A DNA stretch of 64,000 bases from Neobacillus sp. DY30 (GCF_030123065.1 NZ_CP126093.1:996001-1060000); one strand, 5' to 3'; numbered from the stretch's first letter, positions 9,209-18,432 are shown. Notes: generated by a model not told the origin, from the sequence alone. Made by a program: numbers and translations.

Positions 9209-10948
9209 TTAAACGTTACTAATATCAATGTGCTTGAATATTGAAACCTTAAATAACCCTCTATCTGTAAGTTTTAACTCTGGAATGACAGGAAGAGCTA
9301 AAAAGGAAAGCGTTAAAAAGGGATTAAAATGATCGTTAGCCCCCAGCTTTTCAAGAGCAATGTGGAGGTTATTAAGACTACAGTAGACTTCCCGGTAAGG
9401 GCGGTTTGATATTAATCCTGCAATGGGTAATTCTAATGACGCGAGGATTTGGCCGTCTTTAATCACAACCAGCCCGCCCTGCATTATTTTAATGGTATTT
9501 GCAGCTAACACCATATCTTCATCATTGGTCCCAGCAATAATGAGATTATGGGAATCATGGGCAATGGTGGTGGCAATGGCACCATACTTTAATCCTAAAC
9601 CTTTCACAATGCCCAGGCCAATTTGCTTGGTGAGGTGATGGCGCTCGATTACCGCAAGCTTTAACTGATCGCCGCTGGTCGAGGGTTGGAAGAACCCTTG
9701 ACTGCATATTTCCACCTCTTCCACGATATGCCTTGTTACAAGAGAGTTCGGAATGATTTCAATGATATTCGCTTTGTTTGCTGATAAGGAAATTTCGAAA
9801 TTTGCTTTTGTGATCTCATCAAAATGTACTGAATTTTTTAATGAATCACTGCCGTCCTTATGGATGGCACTGCAATCAGTAACCAACGTACCATTTTGTA
9901 CAACAGCTTTTCCATTTTTATAAACATCTAAGATTTTTAAAGTATCAAGATCTTCTACTAAAGAAAAATCGGCTTTGTAACCGGCGGCGATTGCCCCCTT
10001 ATCACTAAGCCCGAAGCACTCTGCTGCATTGATGGTAGCCATTTGAATAGCAACTATCGGTGATATTCCTAAGTTGATCGCGAGCCTGACATTATGATCG
10101 ATGCTGCCACTAAGCACAAGGTCATCTAAATGCTTATCGTCTGTGACAAATAAGCACCTGCGGGAATTAAACTGATTGACTACTGTAATCAAATTTTGCA
10201 AATCTTTTGCAACAGTCCCTTCACGAATCATTAAATACATTCCGCTCCGAAGGCGCTCTTTTGCTTCTTCTGCTGTTGTACTTTCATGATCGGTCATAAT
10301 CCCTGCAGCTGTATACACATTCAAATCACTTCTAGATAATCCTGCAGCGTGACCATCGACTTTTTTTCCAAATTGTTTAGCGTCTGCTATTTTGTTGAGC
10401 ATATCATCCTCAGCATTTAGGACTGCAGGAAAATTCATTACTTCTGCTAAGCCTAGGACTCGTGGATGCTGGTAAAAGGGGAGTAGATCTTCCGCCTTTA
10501 AAATTGCACCTGAGTTTTCAAAGCTTGTCGCAGGAACACAGGAAGGAAGCATAATATAAATATCAAAAGGAAGGTGTTCGGAAGAATCAAGGATATATTG
10601 AATGCCGGCAGTACCTAAAACATTCGCAATTTCATGGGGATCAGCGATTACGGTTGTTACTCCGTGAGGAAGAAGGACTTTAGCAAACTCACTTGGCGTC
10701 ACCAACGATGATTCAATATGAACATGACCATCAATAAAGGCAGGAAGTACATAACGCCCATGTGCATTAACAACATTCTTCCCATCATATTGCCCTATAC
10801 CCGCAAAATAACCATCCACTATGGCAATATCACCTTCGATGATTTCTCCGTTAAATACATCGATAATCCTGCCGTTTTTTACAACGGTATCCGCGGGTTC
10901 TTTTCCTGAAGCTACTGAAATTCTTCGGGTTAATTGATTTCTCTCCAT
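9209..10948 (-). CDS. ade: Adenine deaminase
   Basis: 579 residues, the usual length for AdeC/Ade amidohydrolases. Metal and active-site motifs are visible: PAFIDGHVHIESS, ADPHEIANVLG, DGHAAG and VTDDKHLDDL; the C-terminal half carries HDSHNLIIAGTN. It converts adenine to hypoxanthine and ammonia in the cytoplasm. GAGGGTG lies upstream of the ATG. It follows guaD by 24 bases, so the two are co-transcribed, diverging from the ureide/urease operon. Confidence 0.95.
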   Translation of the reverse strand: MERNQLTRRISVASGKEPADTVVKNGRIIDVFNGEIIEGDIAIVDGYFAGIGQYDGKNVVNAHGRYVLPAFIDGHVHIESSLVTPSEFAKVLLPHGVTTVIADPHEIANVLGTAGIQYILDSSEHLPFDIYIMLPSCVPATSFENSGAILKAEDLLPFYQHPRVLGLAEVMNFPAVLNAEDDMLNKIADAKQFGKKVDGHAAGLSRSDLNVYTAAGIMTDHESTTAEEAKERLRSGMYLMIREGTVAKDLQNLITVVNQFNSRRCLFVTDDKHLDDLVLSGSIDHNVRLAINLGISPIVAIQMATINAAECFGLSDKGAIAAGYKADFSLVEDLDTLKILDVYKNGKAVVQNGTLVTDCSAIHKDGSDSLKNSVHFDEITKANFEISLSANKANIIEIIPNSLVTRHIVEEVEICSQGFFQPSTSGDQLKLAVIERHHLTKQIGLGIVKGLGLKYGAIATTIAHDSHNLIIAGTNDEDMVLAANTIKIMQGGLVVIKDGQILASLELPIAGLISNRPYREVYCSLNNLHIALEKLGANDHFNPFLTLSFLALPVIPELKLTDRGLFKVSIFKHIDISNV

Positions 10949-10972
10949 TGCTCAACACCCTCTTGATTAGGA

Positions 10973-11443
10973 TTAGTATTCAACTTTGTTCTTAGAATTT
11001 TCCCATGTTCGAAAAGGAAGGTCCCCATCGTCCGGAAAGATCTTTTTCATTGGTATTACCCGATTTTCCATTGGAAGTTCGAGCTGTTCATAAATGAATT
11101 GATCATCAAAACCTATCTTGGCCGCATCCTGTTTCGTACAGGCATAGTAAACGGCCTTCGGTCTTGCCCAATATATCGCACCAATGCACATGGGACAAGG
11201 TTCACAGCTCGTATAGATTTCACAATCCGTCAGTTGAAAATCCTTTAAATAGCCGCAGGCAGCACGAATGGCTTGGACCTCTGCATGTGCTGTTGGATCG
11301 TTGGAGGATGTCACTTCATTACGGCCAACCCCAATTATTTTTCCATCTTTCACCACAATCGCACCAAACGGCCCGCCGTGATTGGTTAGAACATTATTTA
11401 GCGCTTCCTCAATGGCTTTTTTCATAAAATGAATATCAGACAT
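10973..11443 (-). CDS. guaD: Guanine deaminase
   Basis: 156 residues, the same length as B. subtilis GuaD. A CDA-fold deaminase with zinc ligands His53 (TAHAEVQA, proton shuttle Glu55), Cys83 and Cys86 (PCPMC). It converts guanine to xanthine and ammonia. GGAGAG precedes the ATG. It is the first gene of guaD-ade and faces away from the TnrA-box region at 11519-11584. Confidence 0.96.
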   Translation of the reverse strand: MSDIHFMKKAIEEALNNVLTNHGGPFGAIVVKDGKIIGVGRNEVTSSNDPTAHAEVQAIRAACGYLKDFQLTDCEIYTSCEPCPMCIGAIYWARPKAVYYACTKQDAAKIGFDDQFIYEQLELPMENRVIPMKKIFPDDGDLPFRTWENSKNKVEY

Positions 11444-11518
11444 GTAATCTCTCCATTCTGCTGTTCTATTTAACTTAAAATTTATTATTTAATAACCTGC
11501 ATAGAAATTCTTCCTTGT

Positions 11519-11535
11519 TGTCAGTTTTGTTTACA
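11519..11535. promoter_or_regulatory. Probable second TnrA/GlnR-type box
   Basis: TGTCAGTTTTGTTTACA fits TGTNANAWWWTNTNACA except at positions 7 and 11, the same two positions that deviate in the boxes by amt and tnrA in this window. It lies nearer guaD than the perfect box at 11568. Confidence 0.5.
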
Positions 11536-11567
11536 CACTATTTTGATCTGGGACAATTTAAAAAACT

Positions 11568-11619
11568 TGTTAGATTATATGACACTTTTGTAGATACTAT
11601 TTCGGCATTTCGTTATTAT
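11568..11619 (+). promoter_or_regulatory. TnrA box and promoter of the ureide-urease operon
   Basis: TGTTAGATTATATGACA (11568-11584) matches the TnrA/GlnR consensus TGTNANAWWWTNTNACA at every defined position. TATTAT at 11614-11619 is a plausible -10, giving a start near 11626. The box would then be centred about -50, the usual place for TnrA activation in B. subtilis. No good -35 is present, as expected for an activated promoter. No PucR gene was found in the window, and no clear PucR box here. Confidence 0.75.
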
Positions 11620-11625
11620 AGTGAA

Positions 11626-11837
11626 AAATTAGCAGGACAAGTTCGCTGTGCCGCCGATAGCTGACAATAGCCGAGCCATTTATGGAGTTTCATAAGAATA
11701 GAGATAGAACAGGCGGTATTTTTAGGGGGTCTAAAAAATATATATAGTTTTAACAGCAAGCAAGCGGCTGGGGATTTAAAAGATTGTGTTTCTCCCATAT
11801 TAACCCCATAACACATAAGAAGGGGAGAGATGAAGAA
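11626..11837 (+). other. Long untranslated leader of the ureide operon
   Basis: About 212 bases separate the predicted transcription start from the first ATG. TCTCCC (11791-11796) can pair with GGGAGA (11823-11828) inside the ribosome binding site. GGGG and TTAA (11770-11779) can pair with TTAACCCC (11800-11807), enclosing TCTCCC in the loop. This suggests alternative folds, but the leader matches no riboswitch class I recognise, and no purine-riboswitch core was seen. Confidence 0.35.
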
Positions 11838-12341
11838 ATGGCTAGTATTGAATGGAGTAAAGTAAATCAAATGAATCAGGAGGAGTTTGTACGAAAGGTA
11901 GGATGGGTGTTTGAACACTCTCCTTGGGTAGCTTCGGCTGCATGGAAAAATACACCCTATGAATCGCACGAGACTCTCTTACAAGCGATGATTGACATTG
12001 TCCAAAGGGCAGAGGAATCTAAGCAGTTAGCACTGCTTCGTGCACACCCAGATTTAGGAACAAGATTGCAAATGTCACAGGTTTCACAAAAAGAGCAAGC
12101 TGGTGCTGGTCTTGATAAGCTCTCAAAAGAGGAGTTTGAGGAATTTGTTTCTCTTAATCAAAGCTATGTAAATAAATTCAACTTTCCTTTTATTATGGCC
12201 GTAAAAGGGCAAAGCAAGGAAACCATATTAGCCGCAATGAAGCAGAGGATTCATAACTCTTACGAGGAAGAATATAACATTGCCTTACGTGAAGTGTATA
12301 AAATCGCTGAGTTTAGATTGAATGATATTTTTATAGGATAA
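11838..12341 (+). CDS. uraD: OHCU decarboxylase (2-oxo-4-hydroxy-4-carboxy-5-ureidoimidazoline)
   Basis: 167 residues. The catalytic LLRAHPDLGTR motif is present, with the histidine near residue 69, followed by AGLDKLSKEEFEEF and the FPFIMAVKG core typical of the family. It makes (S)-allantoin from OHCU, the last step of urate oxidation. In B. subtilis this domain is fused to uricase as PucL; here it is a separate gene. The ATG at 11838 is chosen for AAGGGGAGAG just upstream; an in-frame TTG 18 codons earlier has no RBS. First gene of the operon. Confidence 0.93.
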   Translation: MASIEWSKVNQMNQEEFVRKVGWVFEHSPWVASAAWKNTPYESHETLLQAMIDIVQRAEESKQLALLRAHPDLGTRLQMSQVSQKEQAGAGLDKLSKEEFEEFVSLNQSYVNKFNFPFIMAVKGQSKETILAAMKQRIHNSYEEEYNIALREVYKIAEFRLNDIFIG

Positions 12342-12578
12342 TGCGTTCATGATGACCAAAATCCAAGAAAAGTTGAAATAGTGGTAACCATGAAGCGTTC
12401 ATGGTGATCAAAATCCAAGAAAAATTGAAAAAATGGTAACCATGAAGCGTTCATGATGACCAAAATCCTAAAAAAATTAGAAAAGTGGTAACCATGACAC
12501 TTTCATGATGACCAAAATCTAAAAAAATCAGACAAAGTGGTAACCATGACAAAGCCTTTTAACATGACCAAAGGAGGC
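12341..12578 (+). repeat. 52-bp tandem repeats between OHCU decarboxylase and uricase genes
   Basis: Four units at exactly 52-base spacing (equivalent bases 12345, 12397, 12449, 12501) and a decayed fifth. Each junction reads GGTAACCATGAA, three bases, TTCATGATGACC, which pair at 10 of 12 positions to form a hairpin; an A-rich linker follows. The last decayed copy (CATGACCAAA) runs into the uricase RBS AGGAGG. The sequence differs from the 53-bp family, but the architecture is alike. Confidence 0.9.
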
Positions 12579-12586
12579 TTACAAAT

Positions 12587-13540
12587 ATGAAAAGAACGAT
12601 GTGCTACGGAAAAGCGGATGTTTGGGTTTACCGTACGTATGCGAAGCCGTTAACCGGAATTCGAAACATTCCCGAATCCACCTTCACAGGCAGAAGCAAC
12701 ATTCTTTTCGGTATGAATGTAAAAGTCGCTGTAGAAGGTGAAGCGTTTTTTTCCTCATTTAAAGATGGCGATAACACGTTAGTTGTTGCAACCGATTCAA
12801 TGAAAAACTTCATCCTGAAGCATGCAGGCGATTATCAGGGAGCCACCCAGGAAGGATTTCTTGAATTTGTCGCACACCGCTTTCTTGAGACATATTCTCA
12901 CATGTCAGGCGTTAACATCTCAGGTGAACAGATTTCCTTTGAAGAGCTTCCTGTCCCGACAAATGGCAGCTTTGAACCAAGCCCTTTGGTGTTTCGCTAT
13001 TCATTAAACGAACAGGCTGGAGCCACCATAGACGTAAAACGTGAAAAAGACGAAATTATCACTACCAATCACCTAAGCAGTTTAAAAGGTCTTAAGCTTA
13101 TTAAAGTAAAGGGCAGTTCGTTTTACGGTTATGTGAAGGATGAATATACGACATTGCCGGAATCCTATGATCGCCCGCTGTTTATATTTTTAAATATTGA
13201 TTGGCGTTATAACGACCTTGAGGATGCAAGGGGTAATACATCACAGGGCTATGTGGCAGCAGAACAGGTCAGAGATATTGCCTGCACCGTCTTTCATGAA
13301 GAAAACTCTCCATCTATCCAAAATCTTATTTACCGTATTGGAACTAGAATCCTAGAAAGATTTCCACAGTTACTTGAAGTTCGTTTTGAATCAAATAATC
13401 GTACGTGGGAAACGATTTTAGATGAAATTCCAGTCTCACAAGAAGGGAAAGTATTTACTGAACCACGCCCTCCTTATGGCTTCCAATGTTTTTCAATGAC
13501 CCGTAAGGACCTAGATCCTGAAGGGGATACAAGTAAATGA
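12587..13540 (+). CDS. pucL: Urate oxidase (uricase)
   Basis: 317 residues, cofactor-free T-fold uricase. It has GKADVWVYRTY at the start, the ATDSMKN catalytic-threonine region near residue 68, FEFVAHRFLETY-like helix, and YGFQCFSMT near the end. It oxidises urate to 5-hydroxyisourate. AGGAGG lies 10 bases before the ATG. The stop overlaps the next gene's start (ATGA), so the two are translationally coupled. It corresponds to the C-terminal half of B. subtilis PucL. Confidence 0.96.
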   Translation: MKRTMCYGKADVWVYRTYAKPLTGIRNIPESTFTGRSNILFGMNVKVAVEGEAFFSSFKDGDNTLVVATDSMKNFILKHAGDYQGATQEGFLEFVAHRFLETYSHMSGVNISGEQISFEELPVPTNGSFEPSPLVFRYSLNEQAGATIDVKREKDEIITTNHLSSLKGLKLIKVKGSSFYGYVKDEYTTLPESYDRPLFIFLNIDWRYNDLEDARGNTSQGYVAAEQVRDIACTVFHEENSPSIQNLIYRIGTRILERFPQLLEVRFESNNRTWETILDEIPVSQEGKVFTEPRPPYGFQCFSMTRKDLDPEGDTSK

Positions 13541-13896
13541 CAGGGAAGTTAACAACGCATGTCCTCGATATTAGCATAGGAAAGCCAGCCAAAGGTGTGT
13601 TAGTGGAGTTAAAAGGTGTTGGTCCTAATAATGAGAAAGAGTCTATCTGCTCAGCTTGTACAAATGAGGAGGGTAGATTAAGTAAACCCCTTTTGGATGG
13701 GGACAATATGAAAAAAGGAATCTATGAACTTTATTTTTATATAGGTGACTATTATCGAAGTCACAGAGCAGCCCCTGAAGATCCTGCGTTTCTGGACCTT
13801 GTTCCTGTTCGATTTTGTATTTCTGAACCAGATTCCCACTATCATGTGCCGCTTTTGATATCACCGGGTGGATACAGTACCTATCGAGGGAGTTAG
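13537..13896 (+). CDS. pucM: 5-Hydroxyisourate hydrolase (transthyretin-like)
   Basis: 119 residues. N-terminal LTTHVLDISIGKPAKG and C-terminal HVPLLISPGGYSTYRGS contain the HIU hydrolase signatures, including the terminal YRGS tetrapeptide, and histidines that form the active site at the tetramer interface. It hydrolyses 5-hydroxyisourate to OHCU, linking uricase to the decarboxylase. It overlaps the uricase stop by four bases. Confidence 0.96.
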   Translation: MTGKLTTHVLDISIGKPAKGVLVELKGVGPNNEKESICSACTNEEGRLSKPLLDGDNMKKGIYELYFYIGDYYRSHRAAPEDPAFLDLVPVRFCISEPDSHYHVPLLISPGGYSTYRGS

Positions 13897-13904
13897 GAGG
13901 GAAA

Positions 13905-15278
13905 ATGATAACAGAACTTTGGGTGAAAAATGGATATGTTTTTACAGATAACGGTTTTCGATATGCAAGTATAAGAATAAGAGATGGCAAGATTGATTCA
14001 CTCTGCGAATGTGAACCTGAACCAATGACAGAAAACAACGTCCAGCTCATAGATGCAAGTGGCTGCCTAGTGGTCCCTGGATTTATGGACGCACATGTTC
14101 ATTTTAATGATCCCGGACGGACAGATTGGGAAGGAATTGAAACTGGCAGCCGTGCTGCAGCCATTGGAGGAACGACAACTATTTTTGATATGCCACTAAA
14201 TTGTTCTCCTTCTGTAACAACCGTAAAGAATTTACACAATAAGATAAAGTATTTAACCTCCAAATCTTTTATTGATTATGCTTTGTGGGGCGGTATGACA
14301 GGTAATTCCGTCAGCTGTAACGATGAACTGTCCCAAATGAGTGAGGGCATTATTGCTTGGAAGGCATTTATGTCTGAGAGCGGTATCGAAGATTTTCCTT
14401 TTGTTACCCCCGGCCAATTAAATCTCGCAATGAAAATAGCAGCAGATCAAAATAAAATCCTCGCTTTGCATGCAGAGTGGGAAGAAGAGATTAAGAACCT
14501 TACCACTTTATATAAAAAACAAAATGACCTTAATGAACGCAAGGCCTTTCTTGCAAGCAGACCGATTTCAGCGGAAGAAAAGGCGGTTAGGTATGCATTA
14601 GAGGCAGCTGCAAAATATGGTACATCTGTCCACTTTGTTCATATCAGTTCAGCGCGAGTAGTTGAACTCATTCAACAAGCAAAGAACACCGGGATAAACG
14701 TTACCGTAGAGACCTGTCCCCATTATTTGCTATTTGATGAAGAAGATTTCCTAAATACCGGTGCCATCCTTAAATGTGCCCCGCCGCTTCGGCCAAGGGA
14801 AGAAGTAGAGGGGCTGTGGGAATGTATTAAAAACGGCTGGATTGATACGATTGGCTCTGATCATTCCCCTTGCCTTTATTCCATGAAAAACAAGGATTCC
14901 ATTTGGGAAGCATGGGGGGGAATCCAGGGAGTACAATTTACTTGGCTTGCATTACTCGATGAGGCATTGAAAAGGAAAATACCACTAAAAGAAATACTTC
15001 CTCTGGGCACTGCTAATGTTGCTGACCGGTTTGGAATAGGTGGAAGGAAAGGAAGAATTCAACCAGGATTGGATGCAGATTTAGTCTTGCTATCATTAGA
15101 TGAGATCACGATAGCGGATCAGCAATCGATTGCCTTTCGAAATCAGTTTTCCCCCTATGAAGATAGAAAATTTCTACTAAAAGTAAAGAAAACAATTTTA
15201 CGAGGAAAAATCATTTATGACGATCAAACAGGGGTAATACAAGAAAAGTTTGGTCAGTATATTCAGCCAAGGAAGTGA
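13905..15278 (+). CDS. pucH: Allantoinase
   Basis: 457 residues, a cyclic amidohydrolase. Metal-centre motifs: DAHVHFNDPGRTDWEG, the bridging lysine in IIAWKAFMS, HAEWEEE, FVHISSARVV and GSDHSPC. It opens allantoin to allantoate. GGAGGG lies 5 bases before the ATG, 8 bases after pucM. Also called allB. Confidence 0.95.
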   Translation: MITELWVKNGYVFTDNGFRYASIRIRDGKIDSLCECEPEPMTENNVQLIDASGCLVVPGFMDAHVHFNDPGRTDWEGIETGSRAAAIGGTTTIFDMPLNCSPSVTTVKNLHNKIKYLTSKSFIDYALWGGMTGNSVSCNDELSQMSEGIIAWKAFMSESGIEDFPFVTPGQLNLAMKIAADQNKILALHAEWEEEIKNLTTLYKKQNDLNERKAFLASRPISAEEKAVRYALEAAAKYGTSVHFVHISSARVVELIQQAKNTGINVTVETCPHYLLFDEEDFLNTGAILKCAPPLRPREEVEGLWECIKNGWIDTIGSDHSPCLYSMKNKDSIWEAWGGIQGVQFTWLALLDEALKRKIPLKEILPLGTANVADRFGIGGRKGRIQPGLDADLVLLSLDEITIADQQSIAFRNQFSPYEDRKFLLKVKKTILRGKIIYDDQTGVIQEKFGQYIQPRK

Positions 15279-15283
15279 GTATA

Positions 15284-16510
15284 ATGGGTCAATTCCCCAT
15301 TAATCTGGAAGAGGCAATTGAGTGGTTGGCTTCATTTGGCGGAGAATCTGATGGTGGTGTAACCCGAACACTTTATTCCCAGTCTTGGAAAGAAGCCCAG
15401 CAAGCCTTAAAGGGATGGTTGGAGGAAGCTGGGCTCCTGGCAAATTATGATTCGATTGGAAATTTATTTGGAAGACTGCCGGCTGCCAATCCAAATGCCC
15501 AGACTATCTTAATTGGCTCACATGTTGATACCGTTAAATCTGGCGGTAAATATGATGGAGCTTACGGAATCATTTCTGGGATTCTAGCATTAATTCAATT
15601 GAAACAACAGTTTGGACCGCCAGCCATAAACCTTGAAGTGGTTTCTTTTTGCGAAGAGGAAGGAAGCCGCTTTCCGCTTGCTCTTTGGGGTTCAGGGATG
15701 ATGACGGGTATTTATTCATTTAACGACATTCGTGATATCAAGGATTCAGAAGGCATAAGTTTTGAGACCGCTATGATGGCGGCAGGATTTGGACTTTCTG
15801 AGTTCAGGGTCCGGAATGATATCCACACTTTTATTGAACTACATATCGAACAAGGGCCCACCCTTGAAAAAGTAGAAAAATCAATCGGCATTGTCAAAGC
15901 CATTGTTGGGCAAAAACGGTTCCGAATAACTGTGAATGGTGAATCGAACCATGTTGGCACAACCTCGATGAAATGGAGAAGAGACGCTCTTCATGGGGCG
16001 GTAAACATGATTCATGACTTATACAAGAGTGTGAAGGAATATGATGAAGATCTTGTATCAAGCGTGGGGCAGCTATTTGTGGAGCCCAATGTTCCCAATG
16101 TTATTCCCAATCAAGTTCAATTTACAGTTGATGCGCGGCATCCGAATGAATCGGTCCTGCGATCTTTTTGTCAGCAATTCACAGAGATGTTTGAAAACCA
16201 TGCAAAAAAACTCGATCTAGAATTAAAAGTTGAAATGTGGCATGAAGTCCAGCCTGCCCAAATGGATCGTAAGCTTAATGAAACCATACAAAGAATCTGT
16301 ACTCAAAACAATTTTCCATCACATTGGATGAATAGCGGTGCGGGGCATGACGCCCAGCTGTTTGCGCGGATTTGTCCTACGACGATCCTATTCGTTCCGA
16401 GCCAGGGCGGAATTAGCCATTCACCACTCGAATATACTTCGACACAAGACTTAGAAAATGGCCTAGGGGTTCTCATACAACTATTACATCAGTTAGCATA
16501 CAACTGCTGA
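15284..16510 (+). CDS. pucF: Allantoate amidohydrolase (M20 family)
   Basis: 408 residues. Zinc-binding motifs of the M20/allantoate-amidohydrolase group: IGSHVDTVKSGGKYDGAYG, FCEEEGSRFP, ELHIEQGPTLE and a late SGAGHDAQ. It hydrolyses allantoate toward ureidoglycine/ureidoglycolate, releasing ammonia and CO2. The ATG at 15284 is preferred, as AAGGAAGTGAG ends 4 bases before it; the GTG at 15275 sits inside that RBS. Also called allC. Confidence 0.9.
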   Translation: MGQFPINLEEAIEWLASFGGESDGGVTRTLYSQSWKEAQQALKGWLEEAGLLANYDSIGNLFGRLPAANPNAQTILIGSHVDTVKSGGKYDGAYGIISGILALIQLKQQFGPPAINLEVVSFCEEEGSRFPLALWGSGMMTGIYSFNDIRDIKDSEGISFETAMMAAGFGLSEFRVRNDIHTFIELHIEQGPTLEKVEKSIGIVKAIVGQKRFRITVNGESNHVGTTSMKWRRDALHGAVNMIHDLYKSVKEYDEDLVSSVGQLFVEPNVPNVIPNQVQFTVDARHPNESVLRSFCQQFTEMFENHAKKLDLELKVEMWHEVQPAQMDRKLNETIQRICTQNNFPSHWMNSGAGHDAQLFARICPTTILFVPSQGGISHSPLEYTSTQDLENGLGVLIQLLHQLAYNC

Positions 16511-16522
16511 GGAGTGATTTTT

Positions 16523-17770
16523 ATGAATGCGGATAAAGCAAAGATTGTGCAGTGGATACAGGACCATGAGCAAGACCTCATTGCATTTTTAAAAAAATTA
16601 GTGCAAACTCCATCGGATAATCCAGCTGGTGATTGTTTACCGATCGCTCGAGTTTTAGGGAAACAACTTTCTGAGCTTGGGTTTGATAATGTGTCTCTCC
16701 TAGAAGTAGACGAAGAGAGTGCAAAAGCAAATGGAATGATCAGTATGGCCAATGTCCTTGCCCCCGCAGTCTTTGGTGAAGGGACAAATGTTGTGTTAAA
16801 TGCGCACGGAGATGTCGTCCCTCCCGGTTTAGGGTGGAGTGTCGACCCCTATGGAGGGGAAATTGTTGATGGAAAAATGTATGGGCGGGGAGTGGCTGTG
16901 TCCAAGTCAGATATTGCTGCTTATACCTATGCAGTCCTAGCTTTAAAACAGGTCAAAGAAAAGCTCTCTGGAAGGGTCGATCTAGCGTTTACATTTGATG
17001 AAGAAACGGGAGGAGAAATTGGGCCAAAATGGCTGATAGACCGAGGCTATATTCAGCCTGATCAAGCTATCGTTGCCGGGTTCACCTATTCAGCTGTTAA
17101 TGCGCATAATGGATGCTTACATTTTGAAATCAAAACAACTGGAAAATCAGCGCATGCAGCTCTTCCTCATACTGGAATTGATGCGATTGAGGCAACTGCT
17201 AAAATCTTGCAGGTTTTATATGATTATCGAAAGACACTCGCAGAAAAAAGATCATTGATTCCAGGCATTGATTTTCCGACCTTGAATGTGGGGCTCATCT
17301 CAGGCGGAATTAATACCAATGTTGTACCAGATGAATGCACGATCAGGGTGGACCGCCGATTAATTCCTGAAGAAGACTTTATCACAGCTGAGACGGAGTT
17401 TAGAGAACTTGTTCAGCAATCTGTAAAAGAAATCCCAGGTATAAAAATTGAAATCAGGAAAATTCTCCATGCGAAAAGTTTTGGGCCGACTCCAGATGAT
17501 ACACCTTTAGTTCAAATATTGGCAGAAAATTGGAAATTGATTTTAAAAGAGGACGAAGAGTTACCTGTTCACGGAGTACCGTTATATACAGATGCCCGGC
17601 ACTTCTTTTCGGCAGGAATTCCTACCATTATGTTTGGGGTTGGACCTAAAGTGTTAGAAGAGGCAAATGGACACCGGGCAGATGAAAATATTCGGCTTTC
17701 TGATTTACAAGCTGCCACCAAAATTATCGCTTGTACTCTTTATGATTTATTAGCGGGAGGAAAATCATGA
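16523..17770 (+). CDS. M20 metallohydrolase (ArgE/DapE type) in the ureide operon
   Basis: 415 residues. It has [31 protein letters not shown], with zinc ligands and the ArgE/DapE pattern, then DEETGGE and [16 protein letters not shown]. It resembles deacylases rather than allantoate amidohydrolases. Its place directly after pucF and before ureA, overlapping ureA by four bases, suggests it acts on a ureide such as ureidoglycolate or a related carbamoyl compound, releasing urea or ammonia; this is inference from position only. RBS GAGGAGTG before the ATG at 16523. Confidence 0.8.
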   Translation: MNADKAKIVQWIQDHEQDLIAFLKKLVQTPSDNPAGDCLPIARVLGKQLSELGFDNVSLLEVDEESAKANGMISMANVLAPAVFGEGTNVVLNAHGDVVPPGLGWSVDPYGGEIVDGKMYGRGVAVSKSDIAAYTYAVLALKQVKEKLSGRVDLAFTFDEETGGEIGPKWLIDRGYIQPDQAIVAGFTYSAVNAHNGCLHFEIKTTGKSAHAALPHTGIDAIEATAKILQVLYDYRKTLAEKRSLIPGIDFPTLNVGLISGGINTNVVPDECTIRVDRRLIPEEDFITAETEFRELVQQSVKEIPGIKIEIRKILHAKSFGPTPDDTPLVQILAENWKLILKEDEELPVHGVPLYTDARHFFSAGIPTIMFGVGPKVLEEANGHRADENIRLSDLQAATKIIACTLYDLLAGGKS

Positions 17771-18069
17771 AATTAACCCAGCGTGAACAGGAAAAATTAA
17801 TGATTGTTGTCGCGGCGGACTTGGCACGGCGTAGAAAAGACCGCGGATTAAAATTAAATTATCCTGAAGCGATCGCCCTCATTACCTATGAAATTATGGA
17901 GGGTGCTAGAGATGGCAAAAGTGTTGCTCAGTTAATGAGCGAAGGAACAACGATTCTTTCCACTGATGACGTGATGGAAGGAATACCGGAAATGATTCGG
18001 GATATACAGGTAGAAGCCACATTCCCGGATGGAACAAAGCTCATAACGGTTCATGAACCGATTCGATAA
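17767..18069 (+). CDS. ureA: Urease gamma subunit
   Basis: 100 residues, the standard length. [39 protein letters not shown] and the [14 protein letters not shown] end are typical of UreA. Forms the (alpha beta gamma)3 urease with UreB and UreC, which hydrolyses urea to ammonia and CO2. It overlaps the M20 gene (ATGA), tying urease expression to ureide breakdown. Confidence 0.96.
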   Translation: MKLTQREQEKLMIVVAADLARRRKDRGLKLNYPEAIALITYEIMEGARDGKSVAQLMSEGTTILSTDDVMEGIPEMIRDIQVEATFPDGTKLITVHEPIR

Positions 18070-18102
18070 AATGCTAGTTTAATAGTAAAGGCGGAGAATT
18101 GG

Positions 18103-18432
18103 ATGATTCCTGGAGAATACGTATTAAGACAAGAGCCTATTGTCTGTAATCAAGGAAGATCAGCTTCTAAGGTGTTGGTGTTAAATAAAGGGGACCGTCC
18201 TGTACAAGTAGGGTCCCATTTTCATTTTTTCGAAGTGAATGGGTCTCTCCATTTTGAACGCCAACAAGCATTTGGAAAACACTTAAATATTCCGGCTGGC
18301 ACGGCTGTCCGATTTGAACCAGGTGATGCAAAAGAGGTAGAGCTGGTCCCTTTTGCAGGTAAACGTGAAGTCTATGGTCTAAATAATAAAACCGATGGCC
18401 CGTTAGACCAAAGTAAGGGGGACCTGGCATGA
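18103..18432 (+). CDS. ureB: Urease beta subunit
   Basis: 109 residues. [24 protein letters not shown] and the [16 protein letters not shown] segment are UreB signatures. Separate gamma and beta genes are the usual Gram-positive soil-bacterial arrangement. It overlaps ureC by four bases. GGCGGAG precedes the ATG. Confidence 0.96.
   Translation: MIPGEYVLRQEPIVCNQGRSASKVLVLNKGDRPVQVGSHFHFFEVNGSLHFERQQAFGKHLNIPAGTAVRFEPGDAKEVELVPFAGKREVYGLNNKTDGPLDQSKGDLA

Noticed and set aside
11784..11837. 18-codon N-terminal extension of the OHCU decarboxylase from a TTG
   Set aside because: No RBS precedes the TTG, while AAGGGGAGAG precedes the ATG at 11838, which also fits the family's length.
11444..11837. 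PucR box or purine riboswitch upstream of the ureide operon
   Set aside because: No good match to WWWCNTTGGTTAA on either strand, and no conserved purine-aptamer core.
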